Positions 10,351 to 19,338 are shown, counted from the first letter of the stretch. The stretch: 64,000 nt of DNA from JACCXE01 sp963718605 (GCA_963718605.1 OY970363.1:4035596-4099595); one strand, 5' to 3'. Made by a program: numbers and translations. The notes: generated by a model not told the origin, from the letters alone.

Positions 10351-12210
10351 TTATAGACAGACCCAACTGCCGCTTAGCGCGGTGTCGCATTTCTGCTTGA
10401 TTGCCGCGACCAGCCTCGGGGTGATTTTGGTCGCGTAGGTCACGCTCAAGTGGTCGTTGTCTGAACGGGTCACGATCCGTCCGTCCATCGCTAAGCACGT
10501 GCCTCCCGGGCAGACCACGTCGTCAATGTGGACCGACGCCAAGCCACGCCGTGACGCCGACGCGTCGTCGATCATCTGCGTCATCGCGCGTCGCGCCGCC
10601 GTGGCCGCGTTCGCCGCGGCGACATTGCAGTCCCCGGCCGTCTTCTTGAGCGCCAGGCAGCGCGGTACATCGGATGGAAACTCGGGCATCGGCGTCAACA
10701 CGATCGTGGGGATGCCGGCCGCCTCGAGCGCTGCGACGACGTCATCGAGGCCGGACTTTGCCAACGCGTATGTCTGGGCCGTCGGCTTGGCCACCTTGTC
10801 GTCGTCCACCACGTGAAATGCGACAACGGCGACGGTGGGGCGACCGAGGGCGGCCAACTCTTGAATCCGCGCTTGCCACGCTTCACGGCACCGCGTGACC
10901 ACGCCGATTTCAAGCCCAGGTGCGATCGCGCAAGATCCGCGCGTGTACAGGTACTCGGCCTGGTGGTCCCGCGCGATCGTTTTCCACGCCGCATCCCACT
11001 GGATTGCGTGCGAGTCACCGATTACCGCGAGAACGGGTCCGGCGCCCCCGCCTGCGCGTGAGCAGAAGTTGCCCTTGACCCGGCGACATGCGAACGACGG
11101 GTGGTCGCGGTTAGCGGCGACCATCGTGCGACCGTCAATCGCACCCTGGTTCCCTGCGAGCGACGCGTTCACCAACACCGTGCCGAGCAGCGCGACCGCG
11201 ACCATTCCGGTCGCCGCGCCCGTGAACGCACGGCTCGGCTTGATGCGTCCGTCGGCGGCGCGTTGGCGCAGCGGATGCTCGAGCAGGACATACGACAGCG
11301 CCGCCAGCGCGAGCGTCACGGCAACGCGCACGACCAACATGAGTCGCAGCGCGTTCGGATCGTCGGGACGCGGCAACAGCTGATCGACCGGGAAGTGCCA
11401 CAGGTAGATGCCGTAGGAGATCGTGCCGATGTAGACGACTGGTCGTAGCCGCAGCACTCCGACCCACGGCCGCTCTTCGGTGCCGCCCAACGCGAACAGA
11501 GCCACGGCCGTGGCGAGCGAGATGATCGTTCCCCACTTCGCGATGTCGACCGACACGTGGATGAACGCAAGGCGGGCGACGACGACGGCGAGCACACCGA
11601 CGCCCGCGGCGGCCACCCACGGTGGGAGCGGGCGCTTCAACTGCAACACGACTAGTGCGACAAACCCGCCGAGCAACAACTCGCCCATGCGGTATTGCGT
11701 CGCGAAGTACGTGGCCGCGCCGTTGGTCGGCGCCGCGTGCCACGCCACGAGACCGACGAGCGCCAACCCGCCCGTGACGGCAGTCATGACCGGCAATCGG
11801 TGGGTCAGGCGGCGCACGGCGAGCCACGAGAGCATTACGAAGGACGGCCACACCAAATAGAACTGATCCTCGACGGCGAGCGACCAGTAGTGATCGAGCG
11901 GTGTCGCCGCCGCGTGCGGTGCCCAGTAGTCACTGCGCAGGCCGATGAGGTGCCAGTTCTTGAAGCCGAAAACGGACGGCACGATGTCGTGCACCACAAC
12001 GGAACGGTCAGCGATGTTCAGCGTGAGCGCGGCGACGGCGGTGACAGCGACCACCACGAGGGACGCCGGAACCAGACGCACGATCCGGCGCCCGTAGAAC
12101 TGGCGGAACCCCAACCCGTCCCGCGACAGGAGTTGACCTACGAGCAACCGCGTGATCACGAAGCCCGAGATCACGAAGAACACGTCGACGCCGAGCGCAC
12201 CCCCGGGCAA
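10351..12210 (-). CDS. Acyltransferase-3 membrane protein with C-terminal SGNH domain (OafA-like)
   Basis: An O-acetyl-type acyltransferase of at least 619 residues. About ten membrane segments form the acyltransferase-3 domain (residues ~1-330, with SYGIYLWHFPVDQLL). A C-terminal SGNH hydrolase-like domain has GDSHAIQW (nucleophile Ser) and DNDHLS (catalytic Asp-His). Such fusions O-acylate cell-surface glycans. The TTG at 12210 is not the real start. The same frame stays open to 12294 and encodes EVDGLRALAVGLVVLFHF, the conserved first membrane segment, but no ATG, GTG or TTG is in frame there. A GTG at 12308 would join with a one-base shift. Confidence 0.82.
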   Translation of the reverse strand: MPGGALGVDVFFVISGFVITRLLVGQLLSRDGLGFRQFYGRRIVRLVPASLVVVAVTAVAALTLNIADRSVVVHDIVPSVFGFKNWHLIGLRSDYWAPHAAATPLDHYWSLAVEDQFYLVWPSFVMLSWLAVRRLTHRLPVMTAVTGGLALVGLVAWHAAPTNGAATYFATQYRMGELLLGGFVALVVLQLKRPLPPWVAAAGVGVLAVVVARLAFIHVSVDIAKWGTIISLATAVALFALGGTEERPWVGVLRLRPVVYIGTISYGIYLWHFPVDQLLPRPDDPNALRLMLVVRVAVTLALAALSYVLLEHPLRQRAADGRIKPSRAFTGAATGMVAVALLGTVLVNASLAGNQGAIDGRTMVAANRDHPSFACRRVKGNFCSRAGGGAGPVLAVIGDSHAIQWDAAWKTIARDHQAEYLYTRGSCAIAPGLEIGVVTRCREAWQARIQELAALGRPTVAVVAFHVVDDDKVAKPTAQTYALAKSGLDDVVAALEAAGIPTIVLTPMPEFPSDVPRCLALKKTAGDCNVAAANAATAARRAMTQMIDDASASRRGLASVHIDDVVCPGGTCLAMDGRIVTRSDNDHLSVTYATKITPRLVAAIKQKCDTALSGSWVCL

Positions 12211-12370
12211 ACGCCCGCCTTGCAGGTTCGACGTGAAGTGGAAGAGAACGACGAGGCCAACCGCGAGCGCGCGCAGCCCGTCGACCTCGGTTATGCGGTC
12301 GCGTTCACCTGATTGCGATTGGGCGCGCGGCGCTACCGGCGTGACTTGGATTCGCCATTATGGCGAGCAC

Positions 12371-13546
12371 TTACGCAGGTGGCGCGATTGGATGCGGCAT
12401 GCAGAGGTCGTCGTACTCGGCGATTTGGATTGGGCCGGCGTTCTCACCGCACGCGGGGCACTCGGGGTCGCGACGCAACTTGAACTTGCGGAATTGCGGG
12501 TCCTCGAGTGCGTCGTACTGCACAAGCCGCCCGACGAGCGGTTCGCCCAGGCCGAGCAGCAACTTGATTGCTTCCATCGCCTGCAGGGAACCGATGATGC
12601 CGGGCAGCACGCCGAGCACGCCGGCTTCCGCGCACGACGGCGCCTGGTCCGCGGGCGGCGGGATCGGCAACATGCAGCGATAGCAGGGCCCTTCGTACGG
12701 CTTGAAGACCGAGACCTGGCCTTCGAATCGGAAAATGGCGCCGTACACGACGGGGATCTTCTTCAGCAGCGACGCGTCGTTGACGAGGTACCGCGTCGGG
12801 AAGTTATCCGTGCCGTCGACGATCACGTCGTAGCCGTCGATGATGTCGAGGATGTTGTCGGCGCCCAGGCGCACGTCGTGGGTTACGACGTTCACGTCCG
12901 GGTTCAGCAACGCAATGGTCTTCTTCGCCGAGTCGACCTTGCGGTCACCGATGCGGTCCATGTTGTGCAGGATTTGACGCTGCAGGTTCGACGCGTCCAC
13001 CACATCCATGTCGATGATGCCAAGCGTTCCCACGCCGGCCGCTCCGAGGTACAACGCGGCGGGCGAGCCCAAGCCACCCGCACCGAGCAACAGCACCTTG
13101 GAGTCGAGCAACTTTTGCTGGCCGGTTTCGCCCACTTCGGGCAGCAACAGGTGGCGTTGGTAGCGGTTGCGCTGTTCGGGCGAGAGGGCGGCCGGGACCT
13201 TCCAGGGGCGTCCCTCGTCCTTCCACTTGTTGAAGCCGCCGGCCAACGACACGACGTTCGTGTAGCCGAGCTCTTGCAACGTCTTCGCCGCGTAGGCGGA
13301 CCGAACGCCGCTGGCGCAGTTGACGATGATTTCCTGGTCGTGATTGGGGACCTGGCCCTCGATGTTCGTCTCGAGGCGCCCGCGGGGAATGTGGATGGCG
13401 TTCGGGATCGCGCCCTGTTCCCACTCATCGGGTTCACGCACGTCGAGGTAGAGCGCGCCCGCATCCATCCGTTCTTGCGCCGCCGCACCTTCCACCTCGG
13501 TAATCACGGCCTTCGCGGCCTTCAATAAGTCACGTGCACTAGCCAT
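12371..13546 (-). CDS. moeZ: MoeB/MoeZ-type sulfur-carrier adenylyltransferase with N-terminal rhodanese domain
   Basis: A 391-residue protein. The rhodanese domain is at residues ~25-120 (catalytic Cys in VNCASGVRS) and the E1-like ThiF/MoeB domain at ~125-390, with ATP loop GAGGLGSPAAL, RQILH and Zn pairs CYRC and CPAC. It adenylates and then sulfurates the C-terminus of small carrier proteins for molybdopterin, thiamin or cysteine synthesis. In mycobacterial MoeZ the rhodanese is C-terminal; here the order is reversed. The gene is monocistronic-looking, with 37 bases before the universal stress gene. Confidence 0.85.
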   Translation of the reverse strand: MASARDLLKAAKAVITEVEGAAAQERMDAGALYLDVREPDEWEQGAIPNAIHIPRGRLETNIEGQVPNHDQEIIVNCASGVRSAYAAKTLQELGYTNVVSLAGGFNKWKDEGRPWKVPAALSPEQRNRYQRHLLLPEVGETGQQKLLDSKVLLLGAGGLGSPAALYLGAAGVGTLGIIDMDVVDASNLQRQILHNMDRIGDRKVDSAKKTIALLNPDVNVVTHDVRLGADNILDIIDGYDVIVDGTDNFPTRYLVNDASLLKKIPVVYGAIFRFEGQVSVFKPYEGPCYRCMLPIPPPADQAPSCAEAGVLGVLPGIIGSLQAMEAIKLLLGLGEPLVGRLVQYDALEDPQFRKFKLRRDPECPACGENAGPIQIAEYDDLCMPHPIAPPA

Positions 13547-13583
13547 AGTGGGGTTAAACCCTACCGGCTAGGTCAACATTCCA

Positions 13584-14018
13584 TTACGTCGTTTGGACGA
13601 TTAGGACCGAGCAGGGGGCGTGGTGAGCCACCGAATTCGGGACGGAACCCAGCACGCGGCGGGCGCCGGTCATGCCGCGGCTGCCGACGACAATCAGGTC
13701 GGCGTCGACCTGTGACGCCACGTCGCACAATGCGTCGGCCGCGGATCCCGAAATCTGGTGCTCGGTGACTGTGCAGTTCGAGATCGTCTCGCAGGCGCGC
13801 GCCGTGACGTCCTTGGCGCCGCCCTGGGGATCCATCTCCTCGTAGAGCGCGGCCGAGATCGAAGCGAACTCGGGATTCGTGATCAGCGCCGTGATCGGCT
13901 TGAACGCGGTGACGACGTGTAACTCGGCGCCGCACTGCGCTGCGAGCGTGGCCGCCGCTTGCACTGCTTCAGCCGCCGTCGGCGACCCGTCGGTTCCTAC
14001 GACAATGCGTTTGTACAT
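13584..14018 (-). CDS. Universal stress protein (UspA family)
   Basis: A 144-residue single Usp domain. It begins with YKRIVVGTDGSPTA and ends with VGSRGMTGARRVLGSVPNSV, the nucleotide-binding G-x2-G-x9-G-S/V motif of ATP-binding Usp proteins, then HHAPCSVLIV. The length is normal for the family. The role in stress survival is known only in general terms. A small ORF (14028-14180) ends 9 bases before its ATG in the same direction. Confidence 0.88.
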   Translation of the reverse strand: MYKRIVVGTDGSPTAAEAVQAAATLAAQCGAELHVVTAFKPITALITNPEFASISAALYEEMDPQGGAKDVTARACETISNCTVTEHQISGSAADALCDVASQVDADLIVVGSRGMTGARRVLGSVPNSVAHHAPCSVLIVQTT

Positions 14019-14027
14019 AGGCGCAGA

Positions 14028-14180
14028 TTACGCAGCGTTCTTCGTCTTGCGCGGGGCTGTCTGGTTGACGTGCGCGGGCAGGCCGTGCACGGAACCAGAC
14101 GTCACCGCCAGCTTCATCGCTCGGCGTACCGCCACTGCTCGGTCCGAGCGATCCTTGGATTCGTCGGTGCGTGATGTCAT
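14028..14180 (-). CDS. Possible small basic protein, 50 residues
   Basis: An ATG-started ORF of 50 codons ends in TAA nine bases upstream of the usp start, so it could be cotranscribed with it. The product is basic and polar (starts MTSRTDESKDRSDRAVAVRR, ends APRKTKNAA), has no membrane segment and resembles nothing I recognise. It fills the gap between usp and the divergent nitroreductase. No strong Shine-Dalgarno is seen. It may be a real small protein or just an open stretch in the leader of usp. Confidence 0.3.
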   Translation of the reverse strand: MTSRTDESKDRSDRAVAVRRAMKLAVTSGSVHGLPAHVNQTAPRKTKNAA

Positions 14181-14266
14181 ACGAGCAGCGTGAACTGCAC
14201 CGGTCGCGGTCCGGTGTTGCGGCGGTCACGATGGGTTGTGACGTCGGTCACGCGTAGGTTGGCGAC

Positions 14267-14866
14267 GTGGAGTTCGACGACGTCATCGCCCGGCGCAAGA
14301 TGGTGCGCGACTTCACGACCGATCCCGTCGACGAAGCGGCGCTCATGCGTGTCCTCGACGTCGCCCGCCGCGCGCCCTCGGCCGGGTTCACGCAGGGTTG
14401 GGGGTTCCTCGTGCTCGTCGGGCGAGACCAAACCGAACGGTTCTGGCGGTCGACTTTTTCCGACGAGGGACGGGCCAATTTCAACCGGCCGGGGCTATTT
14501 AACGCCCCCGTAATCGTCGTGCCCTGCTCGAACGAGTCGGCCTACCTGGACCGTTACGCCGAGCCGGACAAGGGATGGACCGATCGAGATCCCAACCGCT
14601 GGCCCGTCCCGTACTGGCACATCGATACCGGCTTCGCGGCCATGCAACTCCAACTCGCGGTGGTGAACGAGGGCCTGGGCGCACTTTTCTTCGGCATCTT
14701 CCCCGAGAAGCTCCCGGCCGTACGGGCGGAGTTCGGCATCCCGAGCGACTTCACCCCCATCGGTGCGATCGCGCTCGGCCACCCCACACATGCGGACAAA
14801 TTGTCGCCATCGCTGAAACGCGGACGGAAACCGCGTGACGAGGTCGTCCACTTCGGCGACTGGTAG
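14267..14866 (+). CDS. Nitroreductase-family FMN oxidoreductase
   Basis: A 199-residue protein with the nitroreductase fold. The N-terminal FMN phosphate-binding RRKMVRDFTTDPVD is followed by APSAGFTQGW, and the centre carries TGFAAMQLQLAVVNEGLGALFFG. Family members reduce nitro, quinone or enone groups with NAD(P)H as FMN dimers. The substrate is unknown. GTG start, and the gene is divergent from usp. Its length is short but normal for stand-alone members. Confidence 0.8.
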   Translation: MEFDDVIARRKMVRDFTTDPVDEAALMRVLDVARRAPSAGFTQGWGFLVLVGRDQTERFWRSTFSDEGRANFNRPGLFNAPVIVVPCSNESAYLDRYAEPDKGWTDRDPNRWPVPYWHIDTGFAAMQLQLAVVNEGLGALFFGIFPEKLPAVRAEFGIPSDFTPIGAIALGHPTHADKLSPSLKRGRKPRDEVVHFGDW

Positions 14867-14903
14867 TCACAGAATGCGGTTTGTGCCCCGCTACAGTGCC
14901 GGG

Positions 14904-14930
14904 GTGCCCGAGAGCCTGATCCGCCCGTGA
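14904..14930 (+). other. Possible 8-codon leader ORF before the KAS III gene
   Basis: A GTG at 14904 lies 6 bases after TACAGT (14892-14897), a good actinobacterial -10 box, so it could be a leaderless start. It encodes MPESLIRP and ends in TGA that overlaps the GTG start of the KAS III gene (GTGA at 14927-14930). This arrangement could couple translation of the enzyme to a leaderless mini-ORF. It is only a positional argument. Confidence 0.3.
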
Positions 14931-15943
14931 CGCGACGCGCCGCCTTTGCCGGTATCGGCCACGTATTGCCCGATCAGCGGGTCACATCGACCGAGATCGA
15001 AGACCGGGTGCGGGAGCACATCGACGACCGTCTGATGCGCGCCGGGGTGATTGAAAGCCTCTCCGGAGTGCGGGAACGCCGGCACGCGCCTGAAGGCACC
15101 ACCTCGAGCGACCTCGCGTCCCAGGCCGCGCTCCGCGCGCTGGACGACGCCGGTCTCATCCCGGGCGACATCGACATGCTGATCTTCGCTTCGGCCTGTC
15201 AAGACATCATCGAGCCGGCCACCGCCAACATCGTGCAGGTCAAGACCGGATGCTTCAACGCGTCGGTCATGGACGTGAAGAACGCATGCAACAGCTTCGT
15301 CAACGGCCTCGACGTCGCCGCGGCCGCGATCGAAACCGGGCGGGCCAAGCGCGTACTGATCGCGACCGGCGAAATCCTGTCGATGGCCATCGATTACGAC
15401 ATCAAGGGCGTGCGCGACTTGCGCACCAAGTTCGCCGCCCTGACGCTGGGCGACGCGGGCGCCGCCGCCGTGCTCGAAACCGTCGAGTCGGGCGACCGCG
15501 GCGTGTACCCGGGCAAGTTCATGACCGACGGCTCGCACTGGGAGCTGTCGACGATTCTCTTCGGCGGCACCCTCATGGGCCGCGATACATCGCGCAGTTA
15601 CTTCGAGTGCCAAAGCTCAGAACTGCAAGAGCTGGCGGTCTCCACGTTGCCGCCGGTGATCAAGGACGCGTTGTTCTCGGTCGGCTGGACCGTCGATGAC
15701 ATCGACCTCGTGATCCCACACCAGGTGTCGCTCGCGGTGATCGAGCGACTCGGTGACATCGTCGGCGTGCCCGTCGACAATCGCATGGTCACCGTCGATC
15801 GCTTCGGCAACACCGCGGCCGCCAGCATTCCGTTGGCGCTGTCCACGGCGAAGGACGAAGGCCGCCTGAAGCGAGGCGACAAAGTGCTGCTCGTGGGCGG
15901 CGCCGCTGGCTGGAGCGCCGGCGTCATCCCGATCGTCTGGTAA
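14927..15943 (+). CDS. 3-oxoacyl-ACP synthase III family protein (KAS III / thiolase fold)
   Basis: A 338-residue condensing enzyme. The KAS III triad is complete: Cys121 in VKNACNSF, His in VIPHQVSLAV and Asn in RFGNTAAASIPLAL. The N-terminal GIGHVLPDQRVTSTEIE and the C-terminal GGAAGWSAGVIPIVW are typical. It could start fatty acid chains or, like OleA-type relatives, make a specialised beta-ketoacyl product. It is not beside fab genes and converges on an SDR-glycosyltransferase pair, so a specialised role is plausible. GTG start, following the putative mini-ORF. Confidence 0.8.
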   Translation: MTRRAAFAGIGHVLPDQRVTSTEIEDRVREHIDDRLMRAGVIESLSGVRERRHAPEGTTSSDLASQAALRALDDAGLIPGDIDMLIFASACQDIIEPATANIVQVKTGCFNASVMDVKNACNSFVNGLDVAAAAIETGRAKRVLIATGEILSMAIDYDIKGVRDLRTKFAALTLGDAGAAAVLETVESGDRGVYPGKFMTDGSHWELSTILFGGTLMGRDTSRSYFECQSSELQELAVSTLPPVIKDALFSVGWTVDDIDLVIPHQVSLAVIERLGDIVGVPVDNRMVTVDRFGNTAAASIPLALSTAKDEGRLKRGDKVLLVGGAAGWSAGVIPIVW

Positions 15944-15950
15944 AACGCCG

Positions 15951-16841
15951 CTAGCGCTTCGCGCTGCGGTCCTCGCGCCACTTGATGTCCATACCGTCGA
16001 GCTCGCCTTCAGGGTCGCCGATGGTGTCACCCAAGAACGAGGAGAATTTCTTGCGCACGCCCACGCGCGTCACGATCGCTTCGTGGGCGCGCGGGGCGAG
16101 CTGAGCTAGCGCCAGCAAGGGCCGCATCGCCGGTGATCCGAGGAGGATCTCCGGCTTGTCATGCGTGATGGATTTAAGGACGGCCGCGACCACTCGATCG
16201 ACGGAGACGGTTCCGATTACCAGCGGTACCTTGACGCGGTCCTCGCCCAGACGCTTGAACATTCCGGCGCCAGTCACGAACACCGGGCAGATCACCGAGA
16301 ATGAAACGCCGGTGCCGCGGAACTCCGCGCGCAAGGCCTGCGTCGCGCCGACAAGTCCCGACTTCGTGGCCGAATACGTGGTCGCGAACGGGGTGCCAGC
16401 CTTGCCGGCCATCGACGACAGGTTGACGACGTGACCGTTCCGGTTTGCGACCATTGTTGGTAGCAGCAGCCGCGTAAGCAGCATCGGCGCCACCAGGTTC
16501 AGGTTGATCAGGCCTTCGATCGCGCTAGGCGTCGCGCGGTGATACGGGCCGAGCAGTTCGGTGCCCGCGTTGTTGATGAGGATCGACGGTGGGCCCGCGG
16601 GGCTCTCCTCGGCGATCTTCACGAGCAGCGCCCGACCCTCGTCGGTAGTGAGATCACACGCGACGGCCTCGACCTGCGTCCCGTACGAACGGCATCGCGT
16701 CGCCACGGCCTCGAGATCGTCGTGGGACCGGGCGGCCAAGGTGAGATGCGCGCCCGCACCGGCGAGCGCTTCGGCGATGTTCGCGCCGATCCCCCGCGAG
16801 CCGCCGGTAACGATCGCGTGCTGACCTTTGAGCGACTTCAT
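15951..16841 (-). CDS. Short-chain dehydrogenase/reductase
   Basis: A 296-residue classical SDR. It has the cofactor motif TGGSRGIGANIAEAL, INNAG in beta-4, the Ser in NLSSMAGKAG and the catalytic pair Y-x3-K in YSATKSGL. A C-terminal extension of about 50 residues (ending DIKWREDRSAKR) goes beyond the usual 250. This layout is common in actinobacterial SDRs acting on long-chain or lipid substrates. Its ATG overlaps the stop of the glycosyltransferase by 4 bases, so the pair form an operon. Confidence 0.82.
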   Translation of the reverse strand: MKSLKGQHAIVTGGSRGIGANIAEALAGAGAHLTLAARSHDDLEAVATRCRSYGTQVEAVACDLTTDEGRALLVKIAEESPAGPPSILINNAGTELLGPYHRATPSAIEGLINLNLVAPMLLTRLLLPTMVANRNGHVVNLSSMAGKAGTPFATTYSATKSGLVGATQALRAEFRGTGVSFSVICPVFVTGAGMFKRLGEDRVKVPLVIGTVSVDRVVAAVLKSITHDKPEILLGSPAMRPLLALAQLAPRAHEAIVTRVGVRKKFSSFLGDTIGDPEGELDGMDIKWREDRSAKR

Positions 16842-18118
16842 CGGTCGGACGGTAGCCGAGCGTTCAGGATCGCTTCGACGGCGTCGCCGGCGCCCTGGGT
16901 GCCGTTCTCAAGACTCAGCGTGCGCGCCAGTTCCTGTGCCCGCACCGCCATCCCGGGCGACGAAAGCACTTGGTCCAACGCGTCGCCGAGGCGTTGTTTG
17001 GAGAACCGGGCCCACGGCACGGTGACGCCGACGCCGAGTGCGCGCAGGCGATCGGCATGATGGATTTGGTCAAAGGCACGCGGCAACGTGACGCTCGGGA
17101 TACCGGCATGGATCGTCTCGACCATCGTGCCGAACCCGCCGTGATGCACCACGGCTCGCGCGTGCGGGAGCAACGCCGACAGCGGCACGTAGGACCACAC
17201 GCCGGCCCGATCGGCCAGCCGTCCGATCCGATGCTCGTCGCGCGCCACGAGAAATACGGCGCGCTGGTCGCGTTCTTCGAGCGTGGCGATCGCGTCGTCC
17301 CAGAACGTTCCTGGGTCCAGCGCCGAACTCGCGCCGAGCGTCACGACAACCGGCGGTGGGCCGGCGGCGAGGAACTCCGCGACGTCCTCAGGCATTCCGA
17401 GCGCGGCGGGGTTGTCGAAGCGCACAAACCCGGTTGTCGACGCGTTGTCGGGCCAGTCGGGCGGCACCGCCTCGTATGCCGGGGAGCACAAGATCACGAC
17501 ACCGTGCGGCGACGCGGCCTGGTCGATGAAGGCCCACCGGAGCGGGGCCAGGCCGGCGCGTTCGCGCGCACCGTTGATGCCGCGGTTGAACAGTCCGGCG
17601 GTCAACAGGTGTGCGGCGCCCCACGCACCCCGGTTCACGACCCGTCCGGCGGCGCCCGGGGGGCTCCACGGGACGAACTGCGGCGCGACGTGCGCGGTGG
17701 GCAACAAGCCCGGGAACACCGACACTGTGGCCCACGGAATCCCCGCGGCTTCCGACGCGATCGGTGCCGCGAGTTGCACGGGGTGCGTCAGCACGAGGTC
17801 GGCGCCGACGATCGCACGGCCAAGGTCCTCAACCGCGCCCTGGAGATGCGGGATCGCGATGCGCCGCATGATGCTGAACAAGCTGCCAACACCCCGCAGC
17901 TGTCCTTCGAGGATCGCGAGGTGGTCGCGGTACTCGTCGAACCCGAAGTGCGGGCCAACCGGGGCGAATTCGAAACCCTCGGCGACAACCAATTCCTCAC
18001 CGGCGGGCGTGATCGCAAACACCGGCGTGTGGCCGCGCGCCGCCAGCTCGTGACCCAGGCCCAAGAGCGGAAAGAGGTCGCCCCACGACCCGAACGTGGT
18101 TAGGACAATGCGTGCCAC
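16838..18118 (-). CDS. UDP-glycosyltransferase-like protein (GT1/GT28, macrolide or sterol glycosyltransferase type)
   Basis: A 426-residue GT-B enzyme. The N-terminal acceptor domain begins TTFGSWGDLFPLLGLGHELA. The C-terminal donor domain has the signature VVHHGGFGTMVETIHAGIPS followed by FDQIHHADRL. Relatives glycosylate hydrophobic acceptors such as macrolides, sterols or carotenoids. It overlaps the SDR gene by ATGA, and together they may modify one lipid-like acceptor. A second glycosyltransferase of this class lies at 33944. The donor and acceptor cannot be told from sequence. Confidence 0.8.
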   Translation of the reverse strand: MARIVLTTFGSWGDLFPLLGLGHELAARGHTPVFAITPAGEELVVAEGFEFAPVGPHFGFDEYRDHLAILEGQLRGVGSLFSIMRRIAIPHLQGAVEDLGRAIVGADLVLTHPVQLAAPIASEAAGIPWATVSVFPGLLPTAHVAPQFVPWSPPGAAGRVVNRGAWGAAHLLTAGLFNRGINGARERAGLAPLRWAFIDQAASPHGVVILCSPAYEAVPPDWPDNASTTGFVRFDNPAALGMPEDVAEFLAAGPPPVVVTLGASSALDPGTFWDDAIATLEERDQRAVFLVARDEHRIGRLADRAGVWSYVPLSALLPHARAVVHHGGFGTMVETIHAGIPSVTLPRAFDQIHHADRLRALGVGVTVPWARFSKQRLGDALDQVLSSPGMAVRAQELARTLSLENGTQGAGDAVEAILNARLPSDR

Positions 18119-18127
18119 TCGCTCGGT

Positions 18128-18877
18128 CTAGCCGGAAACGAACGCTGGAACGACTTCGCCAATCGGGTCGCGCAGGACTACATCCGCGATGTCGTCGTAG
18201 TCCGTGGCCATGTCGTTGACAATCACAAGCGTGGCCCCACCACGCACCGCGAGCGGCACCAAGCCGGCGGCGGGGTACACGCCGAGGGTCGAACCGATCA
18301 CGATCAGTAGCGGCGTGTTGCCGCAGACGACCGCGGCGTGGTCGAGTACCTCAGGATCCAGCGACTGCCCGAAGCTGATCGTGGCGGACTTCAAGATGCC
18401 ACCGCAGACCAGACAGGGCGGGTCGACCTCGCCGGCGCGGACGCGATCAAGCGTTTGATCCATCGGCCGTTGGTCGTCGCAGCTCATGCACCGGGTGCGG
18501 TGTGCCGTCCCGTGTAATTCGAGCACGGTTTCCCGCGGCGACCCTCCGGCCTGGTGCAGCCCGTCGACGTTTTGCGTCACCACCCACGACACGGAACCGG
18601 CCGCTTGTAGTTGCGCCACGGCGATGTGTGCGTCGTTTGGTTGCGCCGCCAATAACGGTGAGTCAAGGCGCGTCTGCCATCCCCGCCGCCGGATCTCGGG
18701 ATCCGCCATGTAGTTGTCGATGTGGGCGGACTTCTCCGCGGCGGGGTTCTTGGTCCAGATGCCGTTCGGGCCACGGAAGTCGGCGATGCCGGAATCGGTC
18801 GAAATACCGGCGCCGCTCAGCACGACCGCGTTGTCCGTCATGCGTAGCCACTCACGGACGCGTTCGATGTCGGTCAT
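18128..18877 (-). CDS. NAD-dependent protein deacylase, Sir2 family
   Basis: A 249-residue sirtuin. It carries GAGISTDSGIADFRG, the NAD-ribose motif TQNVDGLHQ, the catalytic His in ELHGTAHR, Zn ligands CMSC and CLVC, and GSTLGVYPAAGL in the Rossmann domain. It removes acyl groups from lysines and often regulates acyl-CoA synthetases. The frame stays open well upstream, but ATG at 18875-18877 gives the family N-terminus (MTDIERVREWL) and overlaps the haem-binding gene stop by 4 bases. Confidence 0.88.
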   Translation of the reverse strand: MTDIERVREWLRMTDNAVVLSGAGISTDSGIADFRGPNGIWTKNPAAEKSAHIDNYMADPEIRRRGWQTRLDSPLLAAQPNDAHIAVAQLQAAGSVSWVVTQNVDGLHQAGGSPRETVLELHGTAHRTRCMSCDDQRPMDQTLDRVRAGEVDPPCLVCGGILKSATISFGQSLDPEVLDHAAVVCGNTPLLIVIGSTLGVYPAAGLVPLAVRGGATLVIVNDMATDYDDIADVVLRDPIGEVVPAFVSG

Positions 18878-19326
18878 TCGTCTGTGTTCGCGAGTTCGGC
18901 GAGCGCGGCGAGCAGATCCGCCTTCTCCTGCGCCGACAGCTTCGCGTCGGGATGCAGCAGACGGTATTGCTGCGGCGGCATCGAACCTTCCCTGACGACC
19001 TCGACCATGTCGTCGAGTTTGTGCTGTCGCTTGTCCCACTCGGAAAAGTTCAACTCGTCGCGACCGGCTTTGACGTCCTTCTGGACCAACCACGACATGG
19101 GCGCCGGCTTGTCGTACCACTGCCACTGCGTTTCGTTGCTGTGGCAGTCGTAGCAAGCGCCCTGCGCGATGCGGCGAACCCGGGCCGACGGCCACGGCGC
19201 GTCCTGCGTAACGGGTGGGTTCGAACGGTCGTGGCCGTACGGCACAAATTGGATCGCGATCATGACGACGACCATTGTGACGAGACCGCGGCGAACGAAG
19301 CGCACCACAAGCGTTACCCCGTCCAC
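18874..19326 (-). CDS. Membrane-anchored haem-binding domain protein
   Basis: A 150-residue protein with one N-terminal membrane segment (about residues 10-27) and an extracytoplasmic domain. The domain holds one CxxCH haem attachment motif (ACYDCHSNETQW) followed by PMSWLVQKDV and a downstream MPP (in SMPPQQYRLL), all features of the Haem_bd family (PF14376-like). It is probably a small c-type cytochrome acting outside the membrane. It is translationally coupled to the sirtuin. It starts with ATG and lies divergent from the phosphotransferase gene with a CTGAC-N5-GTCAG dyad between them. Confidence 0.78.
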   Translation of the reverse strand: MDGVTLVVRFVRRGLVTMVVVMIAIQFVPYGHDRSNPPVTQDAPWPSARVRRIAQGACYDCHSNETQWQWYDKPAPMSWLVQKDVKAGRDELNFSEWDKRQHKLDDMVEVVREGSMPPQQYRLLHPDAKLSAQEKADLLAALAELANTDE

Positions 19327-19338
19327 CGAGCGAGGAAC

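Noticed and set aside
8967..10400. 477-codon plus-strand open frame opposite korA
   Set aside because: KorA on the minus strand has all its motifs. The plus-strand product is Arg-rich and resembles no family.
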